From JBIOWF01 sp044868295 (GTDB lineage Bacteria; Actinomycetota; Actinomycetes; Streptosporangiales; Streptosporangiaceae), in NCBI GenBank assembly GCA_044868295.1, contig JBIOWF010000356.1:1-19156 (forward strand): a DNA stretch of 19,156 bases, given 5' to 3'. The position numbers and the translations under genes are program-made. Positions 6,539-11,850 of this stretch are shown here, one piece after another (position 1 is the first letter of the stretch; each line of letters begins with the position of its first letter). The notes beneath the pieces were generated by a model that made no database searches, was not told the origin of the DNA, and saw only the letters and a list, made by a program, of their open reading frames with translations.

Positions 6539-7263
6539 GTGAGATACGGATCGCGGCGGTGGCGGACATCCATCTGGGCGAGGATCTGCGGGGACACTAC
6601 CGGGCGAAGATCCGCGGCATCGAGGAGCGGGCCGACGTCCTGCTGGTGGGCGGTGACCTGACCAGGCACGGCACGGTCGAGGAGGGCCTCGTGGTCGCCG
6701 ACGAGCTGCGTGACCTGCCGATCCCCGTCGTCACGGTGCTCGGCAACCACGACTATCACTCGGACGCCAACATGGAGATCTGCGCGATCCTGAAGGACGC
6801 GGGGATCACCGTGCTCGACGACGACTCCGCCGTGATCTCCCTGAACGGCACGCGGCTCGGGTTGGTCGGCGGCAAGGGCTTCGGGGGAGGGTTCGCGGGC
6901 AAGTGCGCCAGCGAGTTCGGCGAGCCGGAGACCAAGGCCTTCGTCCGGCATACCAGGGAGATCGCCGACAGGTGGCGGTACGCCCTCAAGGGCCTGGACA
7001 CGGACCACAAGATCGTCCTCAGCCACTACTCCCCGGTCAAGGACACCCTGGCGGGTGAGCCGCATGAGATCTATCCGTTCCTCGGCAGCTATCTGCTGGC
7101 CGAGGCGGCCGACGCGGAGGGCGCCGACCTGTTCGTGCACGGTCACGCGCACGCGGGCACCGAGAAGGGCATGACCCCCTGTGGGATCCGCGTTCGCAAT
7201 GTCGCTTTGCCGGTTCTCAGGCGCGCGTACGCCATCTACCGCCTTAACGGAGACGGCGCCTGA
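6535..7263 (+). CDS. Calcineurin-like metallophosphoesterase
   Basis: This 242-residue protein has every metal ligand motif of the calcineurin-like phosphoesterase superfamily: D11-x-H13 (ADIHLG), D41 (GGD), GNHD at 70-73, H164 (LSHYSP) and H202-x-H204 (HGHAH). These enzymes use a two-metal centre to hydrolyse phosphomonoesters or diesters. The substrate is unknown; the compact size and small cap resemble YfcE/MPP-type single-domain enzymes. It is cytoplasmic, with no signal peptide or membrane segment. Start: GTG 6535 overlapping the BON stop (GTGA), indicating translational coupling. The last 25 bp including the TGA are duplicated imperfectly just downstream. Confidence 0.9.
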   Translation: MSEIRIAAVADIHLGEDLRGHYRAKIRGIEERADVLLVGGDLTRHGTVEEGLVVADELRDLPIPVVTVLGNHDYHSDANMEICAILKDAGITVLDDDSAVISLNGTRLGLVGGKGFGGGFAGKCASEFGEPETKAFVRHTREIADRWRYALKGLDTDHKIVLSHYSPVKDTLAGEPHEIYPFLGSYLLAEAADAEGADLFVHGHAHAGTEKGMTPCGIRVRNVALPVLRRAYAIYRLNGDGA

Positions 7264-7292
7264 CCTGCCGCCTCAACGGAGACGCCGGCTGA
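7239..7292. repeat. 25-bp imperfect duplication of the phosphoesterase 3' end
   Basis: The last 25 bp of the phosphoesterase gene (7239-7263, beginning CCGCCTTAACGGAGACG and ending in TGA) recur at 7268-7292 (beginning CCGCCTCAACGGAGACG and ending in TGA). The offset is 29 bp. The second copy abuts the stop of the convergent GPGG gene. Confidence 0.75.
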
Positions 7293-7442
7293 TCAGGGAT
7301 TGAAGATGCTGACGCCGCCCGGGCCGACGAGGAACCCGAGCACGATGAGGACGATGCCCCACAGGATGTCGCGACGGGCCAGGATGACGTAGATCCCGGC
7401 GATCACCAGAACCACGGCGATGATCCAAAGCAATGTAGCCAT
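7293..7442 (-). CDS. GPGG-motif small membrane protein
   Basis: On the minus strand, ATG 7442 opens a 49-residue protein with two hydrophobic segments. The first is MATLLWIIAVVLVIAGIYVI, followed by a short positive loop (LARRD). The second is ILWGIVLIVLGFLVGP, ending GPGGVSIFNP. This is the pattern of the actinobacterial GPGG-motif small membrane proteins, whose function is unknown. A longer overlapping minus-strand frame at 7273-7473 is a shadow; hydrophobicity and the conserved GPGG end identify the right one. The site upstream (GAAGAGGC) is a poor ribosome site. A sigma-B-like motif (GTTT, 14 nt, GGGCAG) ends only 9 bp before the ATG, so the transcript may have a very short leader. Confidence 0.8.
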   Translation of the reverse strand: MATLLWIIAVVLVIAGIYVILARRDILWGIVLIVLGFLVGPGGVSIFNP

Positions 7443-7451
7443 GCCTCTTCA

Positions 7452-7475
7452 CTGCCCTGGGGTATCGGCTCAAAC
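7452..7475 (-). promoter_or_regulatory. Candidate sigma-B/F-type promoter of the GPGG gene
   Basis: Reading the minus strand: GTTT (7475-7472), 14 nt, GGGCAG (7457-7452). It has the same elements as the motifs upstream of the BON gene and the LLM relic. It ends 9 bp before the ATG at 7442. Confidence 0.35.
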
Positions 7476-7528
7476 ATCACCACGCTCGCGGCGGGATGAA
7501 ATTTGCGCCCGGGCACGGGGGAGGTGAC

Positions 7529-7552
7529 GTTTGCTTTGCCCGGTTCGGGCAG
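7529..7552 (+). promoter_or_regulatory. Candidate sigma-B/F-type promoter before the LLM relic
   Basis: GTTT (7529-7532), 14 nt, GGGCAG (7547-7552), with ATG at 7562. It is organised divergently from the GPGG promoter 54 bp away, suggesting one stress-controlled intergenic region. Confidence 0.35.
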
Positions 7553-7561
7553 GTGGGTGCC

Positions 7562-7722
7562 ATGACCAAGTTTGGATATTTCCTCATATGCGAGGAGCAC
7601 AACCCCAAAGAGCTGGTACGGCTGGCCAAGCCGGCGGAGCGGGCCGGCTTCGAGGGGCTGTGGATCTCCGACCTGAGCAGGACGGGTTCTTCTCCTTCTA
7701 CGCCTCCGAGATCCTGCCGCCT
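7562..7722 (+). pseudogene. LLM-class (F420-dependent) oxidoreductase relic: both ends joined, middle deleted
   Basis: ATG 7562 opens MTKFGYFLICEEHNPKELVR, then AKPAERAGFEGLWISD, the N-terminus of an LLM-class F420-dependent oxidoreductase (F420-dependent glucose-6-phosphate dehydrogenase-like). At 7670-7674 the match jumps to another frame, PEQDGFFSFYASEILP, which is the C-terminal helix of the same family. About 250 residues including the whole barrel are gone. The joint is a single D codon overlapping the CCT of the new frame. Downstream the frames run into low-complexity sequence with a 12-bp repeat. It cannot be functional. Its presence implies an F420-using ancestor, consistent with an actinomycete. 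Confidence 0.8.
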
Positions 7723-7742
7723 CACGGTCGACGCGCTCCTTG

Positions 7743-7771
7743 GGATTCTCCGCCGGATTCTCAGCCGGATT
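7743..7771. repeat. 12-bp tandem repeat (GGATTCTCCGCC, x2.4)
   Basis: GGATTCTCCGCC, GGATTCTCAGCC and a partial GGATT follow one another from 7743. The array lies in the non-coding stretch between the LLM relic and the DUF1360 relic. Confidence 0.6.
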
Positions 7772-7815
7772 GGGGATCTTTTCCGTACGGCCTGCTCGGG
7801 CACGGTTTGTCTCAT

Positions 7816-7995
7816 TCATCGGAGGCCTTCGTCAGCCTGACACCTCTCCGGCGGTACCCGTCCGGAGAGTCGCCCGGCGGCGATCAACACTGCGACCGCC
7901 CCGCCGTACGCTGCGAGAACGCGTGAACAGGACCTGAGCGGGCGGTCCTGCTCGCCCTCATACGCGCGTGCGGTCTCCTGGAGGGTCTCGGCCAT
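7816..7995 (-). pseudogene. DUF1360-type membrane protein, N-terminal remnant
   Basis: From ATG 7995 (minus strand) the frame gives 59 residues: MAETLQETARAYEGEQDRPL, then VLAAYGGAVAVLIAAGRLSG and VPPER. The EQDRPL turn followed by a hydrophobic helix and an (L/V)PER end is the start of actinobacterial DUF1360 proteins, which normally continue with a second helical segment containing ATHKLSR. Here that part is replaced by CQADEGLR and a stop, so the gene is truncated. The substituted SCSR within the first helix region also looks degraded. A GGGTAG promoter-like element lies 10 bp upstream. The family identification rests on a short stretch. Confidence 0.5.
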
Positions 7996-8004
7996 TCGCC
8001 GCAC

Positions 8005-8029
8005 CTACCCTGGATTGTTTACACCGAAC
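8005..8029 (-). promoter_or_regulatory. Candidate sigma-B/F-type promoter of the DUF1360 relic
   Basis: Minus strand: GTTC (8029-8026), 15 nt, GGGTAG (8010-8005). The -10-like half is good and the -35-like half has one mismatch. It overlaps an opposite-facing motif for the nucleotidyltransferase gene. Confidence 0.35.
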
Positions 8030-8040
8030 ATCCTGGGGAA
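8017..8040 (+). promoter_or_regulatory. Candidate sigma-B/F-type promoter of the nucleotidyltransferase gene
   Basis: GTTT (8017-8020), 14 nt, GGGGAA (8035-8040), 10 bp before GTG 8051. It interlocks with the minus-strand motif at 8005-8029, so the two promoters would exclude one another. Confidence 0.3.
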
Positions 8041-8050
8041 ATCGAGGCAA

Positions 8051-8647
8051 GTGGGCAGTCACAGTCACGCTGTCACCGACGCGATCCTGGAGACGCTCAA
8101 ACGTTCGGGAGCGGGGCTCAAGGAAGCCGGTGTGCGGTTCGCGCTGGCCGGTGGGTGTGCGGGGTATGCCAGGGGGGCGGCTCCGTCGCTTCATGACGTC
8201 GACTTCGCGCTCATGGAGGAAGACGTTCCGCTGGCCCTCAAAACCCTTGAAACCCTCGGCTTCCGCATCGTGAAACCGCCAGAGGACTGGCTCTTCAAGG
8301 CGTACGACGAAGAGGGCGTGCTGGTCGACCTGATCTTCTCGCTCGCCGACCGGCCCGTCACCGAGGCCATGATCGCTCGCTCGGAACTGCTCAGCGCCGC
8401 CGCGCTCAGCCTGCCCGTCCTTGAGGCGACCGACCTGGTGATCTCCTGGATCCTGCCGATGTCCGAGCACAGCTGCGACTACGGGGCGTTGCTGCCCATG
8501 GTTCGCGCCATGCGTGAGCAGGTCGACTGGGACAGGGTCGCGTCGGTGGTGGCGCCGTCGCCGTACGCCTCGACGTTTCTCACCCTGCTCCAACGCCTGG
8601 GCGTCATCGCGCCCACGTCGCCGTCCCCTGACAGCACCTGGCCCTGA
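8051..8647 (+). CDS. Nucleotidyltransferase-fold protein
   Basis: This protein of ~198 residues has the minimal nucleotidyltransferase signature: RFALAGGCAGYARGAAPSLH then DVDF, i.e. GG followed by DxD, the metal-binding pair of the Pol-beta/MNT fold. A conserved PPEDWLFKAYDEEGVLVDLI segment supplies the third carboxylate region. Such stand-alone proteins resemble AbiEii/MNT-type toxins, but no antitoxin gene is adjacent, so a toxin role is not supported. Start: GTG 8051, with GAGGCAA directly upstream and conserved HAVTDAILETLK after it; an ATG at 8015 in the same frame is the alternative. It ends 60 bp before the convergent PRC-barrel gene, with a hairpin between them. Confidence 0.75.
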   Translation: MGSHSHAVTDAILETLKRSGAGLKEAGVRFALAGGCAGYARGAAPSLHDVDFALMEEDVPLALKTLETLGFRIVKPPEDWLFKAYDEEGVLVDLIFSLADRPVTEAMIARSELLSAAALSLPVLEATDLVISWILPMSEHSCDYGALLPMVRAMREQVDWDRVASVVAPSPYASTFLTLLQRLGVIAPTSPSPDSTWP

Positions 8648-8658
8648 CACTCGGCCAC

Positions 8659-8696
8659 GGGAAAGGGGCCGTGACCCCATGGGCCGGCCCCTTCCG
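8659..8696. terminator. Bidirectional terminator hairpin between convergent genes
   Basis: GGAAAGGGGCC (8660-8670) pairs with GGCCCCTTCC (8686-8695) with one bulged A. The stem is GC-rich with a 15-nt loop. There is no clear U tract, as is common in actinobacteria. It sits between two converging stop codons. Confidence 0.65.
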
Positions 8697-8707
8697 ATCA
8701 CGATCGC

Positions 8708-9070
8708 TTACAGGGGACCTGTGTACGGGAAGCGCCCGTAGTATTCGCCGAGGCGGTCCCGGTAGTCCGGCTCCTTGAACCGCGCCTCGTCGAACTCGGG
8801 AGCGTTCTTGATCTCCTGCTTCGTCCTGCTGGCGAAGATCTTGCGCTCCTGCGGGTCGATCTCCGTGATCACGCTGGCGGGCAGCATGACCTTCTTGCCG
8901 AAGATCCAGGGACCGGTGTCGACGACGATGTAGCTATTGCCGAGCTCGTAAGTAGCCTCGTCCACGGACCCGATCTTGCCGTCCGTGGCTATCACGTCGT
9001 AACCGGCGATGTCGAGGTCCGTTCCGGTTTCGTACACCTCTACGCGGTACGACCAAAGCTCCGGTGTCAT
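8708..9070 (-). CDS. PRC-barrel domain protein
   Basis: This 120-residue protein has a PRC-barrel beta fold at residues ~20-80: YDVIATDGKIGSVDEATYEL, then SYIVVDTGPWIFGKKVMLPA, with the typical VITEID...R strand. Stand-alone PRC-barrel proteins are common, poorly characterised and often stress-induced in actinomycetes. The C-terminal tail (DYRDRLGEYYGRFPYTG) is the usual acidic/aromatic extension. Start: ATG 9070 with GGGAGAGAG upstream; the longer frame to 9199 is not supported. A good sigma-B/F-type promoter lies 28 bp upstream. It is convergent with the nucleotidyltransferase gene. Confidence 0.88.
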   Translation of the reverse strand: MTPELWSYRVEVYETGTDLDIAGYDVIATDGKIGSVDEATYELGNSYIVVDTGPWIFGKKVMLPASVITEIDPQERKIFASRTKQEIKNAPEFDEARFKEPDYRDRLGEYYGRFPYTGPL

Positions 9071-9098
9071 GGTCTCTCTCCCTTCGTTAGTGAATCGC

Positions 9099-9122
9099 CT
9101 ACCCGTGACGAAGAGACGAAAC
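9099..9122 (-). promoter_or_regulatory. Sigma-B/F-type promoter of the PRC-barrel gene
   Basis: Minus strand: GTTT (9122-9119), exactly 14 nt, GGGTAG (9104-9099). This is the best match in the window to the GNNT, 14-16 nt, GGGTA(C/T) pattern known for Streptomyces sigma-B. The predicted transcript would have a leader of about 20 nt containing the ribosome site. Confidence 0.6.
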
Positions 9123-9210
9123 ATCCCGAACGAGCAAAGCCGGGCTAGCCCCCAAGCCACCCCATCGCGGTACGGCTCCCGCCACGGGGCACGAACCACT
9201 GTGAAGTCCC

Positions 9211-9225
9211 GCTATCCTTGATAGC
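9211..9225 (+). promoter_or_regulatory. Small palindrome / possible -10 upstream of tRNA-Lys
   Basis: GCTATC-CTT-GATAGC is a perfect 6-bp inverted repeat that ends 6 bp before the tRNA. TATCCT inside it could act as a -10 box. The -35 element is not clear. Confidence 0.3.
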
Positions 9226-9231
9226 AGTCGG

Positions 9232-9305
9232 GCGCCGCTAGCTCAGTTGGTTAGAGCAGCTGACTCTTAATCAGCGGGTCCGGGGTTCGAGTCCCTGGCG
9301 GCGCA
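9232..9305 (+). tRNA. tRNA-Lys (CUU anticodon)
   Basis: The acceptor stem GCGCCGC (9232-9238) pairs with GCGGCGC (9298-9304). The D arm is AGCTCAGTTGGTTAGAGCA. The anticodon stem GCTGA/TCAGC encloses the loop CTCTTAA with anticodon CTT (9266-9268). The T arm contains GGTTCGAGTCC. The discriminator base is A (9305). The genome reads CCCA after it, so CCA is not encoded in the usual position. A strong terminator follows 12 bp later. Confidence 0.97.
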
Positions 9306-9316
9306 CCCACTGGAAG

Positions 9317-9354
9317 AGCCCAGGTCGGCATAGCTGACCTGGGCTTTCTTTATT
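9317..9354 (+). terminator. Rho-independent terminator of tRNA-Lys
   Basis: AGCCCAGGTC (9317-9326) pairs perfectly with GACCTGGGCT (9336-9345) around a 9-nt loop, followed by TTTCTTTATT. It has the classical stem plus U-tract form. Confidence 0.92.
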
Positions 9355-9484
9355 GGCTGACTATGCGAATCCCGGTCAAGATGGCGTTTGCGGGACGCTC
9401 GATGCGATCGTCCGTTGTCGCCCGCAGCTGAGCCTCGTCGTAGTACCGGCCCCGGCGCCACCGATTGCGGCTTCCGGGGGACGG

Positions 9485-9991
9485 TCACCGGCCGTTGCTG
9501 AGGAAGACAGGCCCGGTCTCGGTGGCAGAGCGGGCTGAAATGGATGCGCGTAGGCGCCGGGCGAGGGGCGGCAGGGTCAGGGCGTCGATCTCGGAAGGGG
9601 CACAGAAGCGGGTTTCGGCGATCTCGTTGTCGAGGAACTGTATTTTGGCGAGTTCGTCGGCGTTGAGGGTGCCGCCGTCGAAGATGAACGCGATGAGGGG
9701 GCGACGATCCGTGCTGGCCGGGATGACGTCGATGGCCATTAGTCGGCCGATCTCAACCTCCAGCCCGAGTTCCTCGGCCACTTCACGCCGCGCGGTCTCC
9801 AGCGGGGTCTCGCCATGGTTCACTTCGATCACGCCACCGGGGATGTCCCAGTCATCCTTGTAGGTGGTGCGGACCAGCATCACCTGCGCGTCGTCGTCGA
9901 AGAACAGCACTCCGGCGGCGGCGATCGTGACCGGCAGCGCCGCGTACCAGTCGGGGTAGGCGCCGACCGGCCCCTCGTGATCAGTACTCAT
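9485..9991 (-). CDS. NUDIX hydrolase with an atypical NUDIX box
   Basis: This 168-residue protein has the NUDIX alpha/beta/alpha fold, which hydrolyses nucleoside diphosphates linked to another group using Mg. The box is seen at residues 52-77: GGVIEVNHGETPLETARREV then AEELGL. E61, R69-E70, E73-E74 and G76 are in register, but the leading glycines (52-53) lie two residues too far upstream. VNHG thus replaces a shorter PG/PN-type turn. The metal-binding REVAEE helix is intact, so activity is plausible. Start: ATG 9991; the family usually begins near YPDWYAALPVTIAA, which fits. It stands alone, with no operon partner, and its target is unknown. Confidence 0.9.
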   Translation of the reverse strand: MSTDHEGPVGAYPDWYAALPVTIAAAGVLFFDDDAQVMLVRTTYKDDWDIPGGVIEVNHGETPLETARREVAEELGLEVEIGRLMAIDVIPASTDRRPLIAFIFDGGTLNADELAKIQFLDNEIAETRFCAPSEIDALTLPPLARRLRASISARSATETGPVFLSNGR

Positions 9992-10103
9992 CAGTCGACG
10001 CTATCCAACTCGGGTGCCCCGTCTGGGGGCTGGCCGACTTTACGCGCGGTTGATTGGCGATCACTGCTGACTCTGACCCAGAGTGCTGCACGCTGACCTA
10101 TCG

Positions 10104-10550
10104 ATGCCCGCCTCGGTGAACTCTTGGCGTATCGACCTCAGGATTCCGCTCAGACGCGTCCCAAGGTGCGGCCGGGGACGAGGGTGCCGGGCCCTGCTGG
10201 CCGCCCCGGCCGCCGCCGCGCCCGCCACCACGACCACGGCGCTCCGACCTTCCGTGGTCCAGTCCACTGACGCCGCCGCCGGGGCTGCGGCCGTCCACAG
10301 GAAGTCCGCGAACTGCTCGACGCCGAGAGGGCAGAAGATCAACGTCTCCTGGGGTGACGGCAATGTCACCACCACGGTGTACTTCAATAACCACTGCCAG
10401 CAGAAGTGGACCATCCAGCTGCAGTTCGTCAGCCAGCGGGACGTCTTCTGGAAGTGCGTCACGGTCAACCCCCGAACCAGCGGGCGAAAGAAGGTCGACA
10501 ACGGCAGCCCCAACAAGGTGATCCTGAGCACCAGGCCCACCCACTGCTGA
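10104..10550 (+). CDS. Small putative secreted protein, unknown family
   Basis: I do not recognise this family. From ATG 10104 the frame gives 148 residues. There is an Arg-rich start (RIPLRRVPRCGRGRGCR), then ALLAAPAAAAPA, which can serve as a short export h-region with an AxA-type cleavage site, and a Thr/Ala-rich linker. The mature part (from NCSTPRGQKINVSWGDG onward, with VTTTVYFNNHCQQKWTIQLQ and DVFWKCVTVNP) alternates hydrophobic and polar residues like a beta sandwich and has four cysteines, suggesting two disulfides. The signal region is more Arg-rich and less hydrophobic than usual, so the true start may be the GTG at 10083 or 10116, or the region may be damaged. No ribosome site is clear. 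A strong hairpin follows the stop. Confidence 0.55.
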   Translation: MPASVNSWRIDLRIPLRRVPRCGRGRGCRALLAAPAAAAPATTTTALRPSVVQSTDAAAGAAAVHRKSANCSTPRGQKINVSWGDGNVTTTVYFNNHCQQKWTIQLQFVSQRDVFWKCVTVNPRTSGRKKVDNGSPNKVILSTRPTHC

Positions 10551-10563
10551 CACGCGACCTCAA

Positions 10564-10607
10564 CCCGGGGCCACCGTCCGAGAAGCACGCCGGCGGTGGC
10601 CCCGGGG
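10564..10607 (+). terminator. GC-rich terminator hairpin after the secreted-protein gene
   Basis: CCCGGGGCCACCG (10564-10576) pairs with CGGTGGCCCCGGG (10594-10606) as a 13-bp perfect stem with a 17-nt loop. There is no U tract. The hairpin begins 14 bp after the stop codon. Confidence 0.7.
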
Positions 10608-10760
10608 CGACCGGTCGCCGACGTGCGTGAGCCTGTCTTGCCTTTTGCGGGAGTTGACTTCTTACAACTGCGCTCCTTGAAATTGTGGATCTGGTCGGGC
10701 GACCGGGAGGCGCCCGAGTGAACCCTGCGAGTGGTTCCGGATCGGGCGTATGGTCGCGGT

Positions 10761-11486
10761 ATGGATCAACTGGAGCCCCTGCCGGAAGACTGGTCCCGGG
10801 CGTTGGCCATTGCCGCGCATCCCGACGATTTGGAGTACGGCGCCGCCGGTGCGGTCGCCGGATGGACCGCCGCCGGTAAGGATGTCCGCTATCTCCTGGT
10901 CACCAGGGGAGAAGCAGGCATCGACACCCTCCCACCGGAGGAGAGCGCAAGGCTTCGCGAGGCGGAGCAGCGAGACGGGGCCGCGGAGGTCGGGGTCTCG
11001 GTCGTGGAGTTCCTGGACCACCCCGACGGGACGATCGAGTACGGGGTCGCGCTGCGCCGGGACCTCGCCGCGGCGATCCGCCGTCATCAGCCGGAGCTGG
11101 TGGTGACCGGCAACTATCACGACACCTGGCCGGGCGGCGGCTGGAACTCCGCAGACCATCGCAACGTCGGCAGGGCGGTGCTGGACGCGGTCGCCGACGC
11201 GGGTAACCGGTGGATCTTCCCCGAACTGGTCGAGCAGGGCCTGCGACCGTGGGCAGGCGTGCGGTTCGTCGCGGTGGCGGGGTCGCCCATCGCCACGCAC
11301 GCCGTCGACGTGTCCTCCACCCTCGACAGAGCGGTGGCCTCGCTGGAGGCGCACAAGATCTACCTTGAGGCGCTCGGAGACCATCCGATGGCGTCGGCGC
11401 GAGAGTTCCTGCAATGGCTCGCCGAGATCAACGCACCACGGTTCGGCGGCCGACCCGCGGCTGCATTCGAGCTGTTCCGGTTGTGA
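10761..11486 (+). CDS. PIG-L/LmbE-family zinc deacetylase
   Basis: This 241-residue protein belongs to the PIG-L (LmbE) family of zinc N-deacetylases, which includes MshB and mycothiol S-conjugate amidase. The zinc site is visible: AHPDD at 19-23 (H20, D23) and the second histidine H133 in NSADHRNVG. LVTRGEAG and EFLDHPDG are also family marks. The amide substrate (GlcNAc-type sugar or conjugate) cannot be deduced. At ~240 residues it is shorter than MshB. Start: ATG 10761, with a weak ribosome site; an out-of-frame ATG occurs at 10750. A possible TTGACT box lies at 10653. The end of the gene is embedded in a tandem repeat that repeats its stop codon. Confidence 0.9.
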   Translation: MDQLEPLPEDWSRALAIAAHPDDLEYGAAGAVAGWTAAGKDVRYLLVTRGEAGIDTLPPEESARLREAEQRDGAAEVGVSVVEFLDHPDGTIEYGVALRRDLAAAIRRHQPELVVTGNYHDTWPGGGWNSADHRNVGRAVLDAVADAGNRWIFPELVEQGLRPWAGVRFVAVAGSPIATHAVDVSSTLDRAVASLEAHKIYLEALGDHPMASAREFLQWLAEINAPRFGGRPAAAFELFRL

Positions 11487-11578
11487 GCGGCGTTCGTTGT
11501 GAGCGGCGTTCGTTGTGAGCGGCGTTCGGGGTGAAGCGGCGTTCGGGGTGAAGCGGGGTTCGGGGTGAAGCGGCCGAG
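11480..11578. repeat. 16/17-bp tandem repeat beginning inside the PIG-L stop region
   Basis: GTTGTGAGCGGCGTTC occurs three times head to tail (11480, 11496, 11512). It then continues as the 17-bp variant GGGGTGAAGCGGCGTTC at 11528 and 11545 and a partial copy from 11562. The TGA in the first unit is the stop codon of the PIG-L gene. There are no spacers, so this is not a CRISPR array. Confidence 0.85.
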
Positions 11579-11850
11579 CGGGTGAGAGGCGTCCGGCGGT
11601 AGGGGCTCCGCTCCGGAGCGGCCCGCCCTGGGTCTGCCTCCCAGCCATGCCCTGGGGTCTGATTTCGGGTTATAGGCGACAGCGGCTGACCAGCGGATTC
11701 TGTGGGTGTTTTGCCTGATCAGGTGTATGAGGCCGATTTGTGGAAAGGGGGCGAGATGGCTGATGTGTCGGCTTAACGGTCGGTGAGGTTGCCGGACGTA
11801 TGGCTGACGCCGACGGGAAGGGATGACGCGTACCCGGCGGCTGGGGGCGG
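11579..11850. other. Intergenic region before the partner-switching cassette
   Basis: No gene is recognised in the 364 bp between the PIG-L stop and 11851. After the tandem repeat it holds a perfect 14-bp palindrome CCGCTCCGGAGCGG (11608-11621), perhaps a terminator. It also holds a 10-bp palindrome CCTGATCAGG (11714-11723), perhaps an operator. No convincing promoter is seen. Confidence 0.4.

Noticed and set aside
8051..8647. Nucleotidyltransferase as an abortive-infection toxin
   Set aside because: No antitoxin-like partner gene is adjacent. The gene stands alone between a relic and a convergent PRC-barrel gene.
9232..9354. tRNA-Lys 3' end as an integration site for a mobile element
   Set aside because: No integrase, transposase or duplicated tRNA 3' segment is visible nearby, and the tRNA is followed directly by its own terminator.
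11480..11578. Possible CRISPR array
   Set aside because: The repeats are head to tail with no unique spacers, and no cas genes are present. It is a simple tandem repeat.
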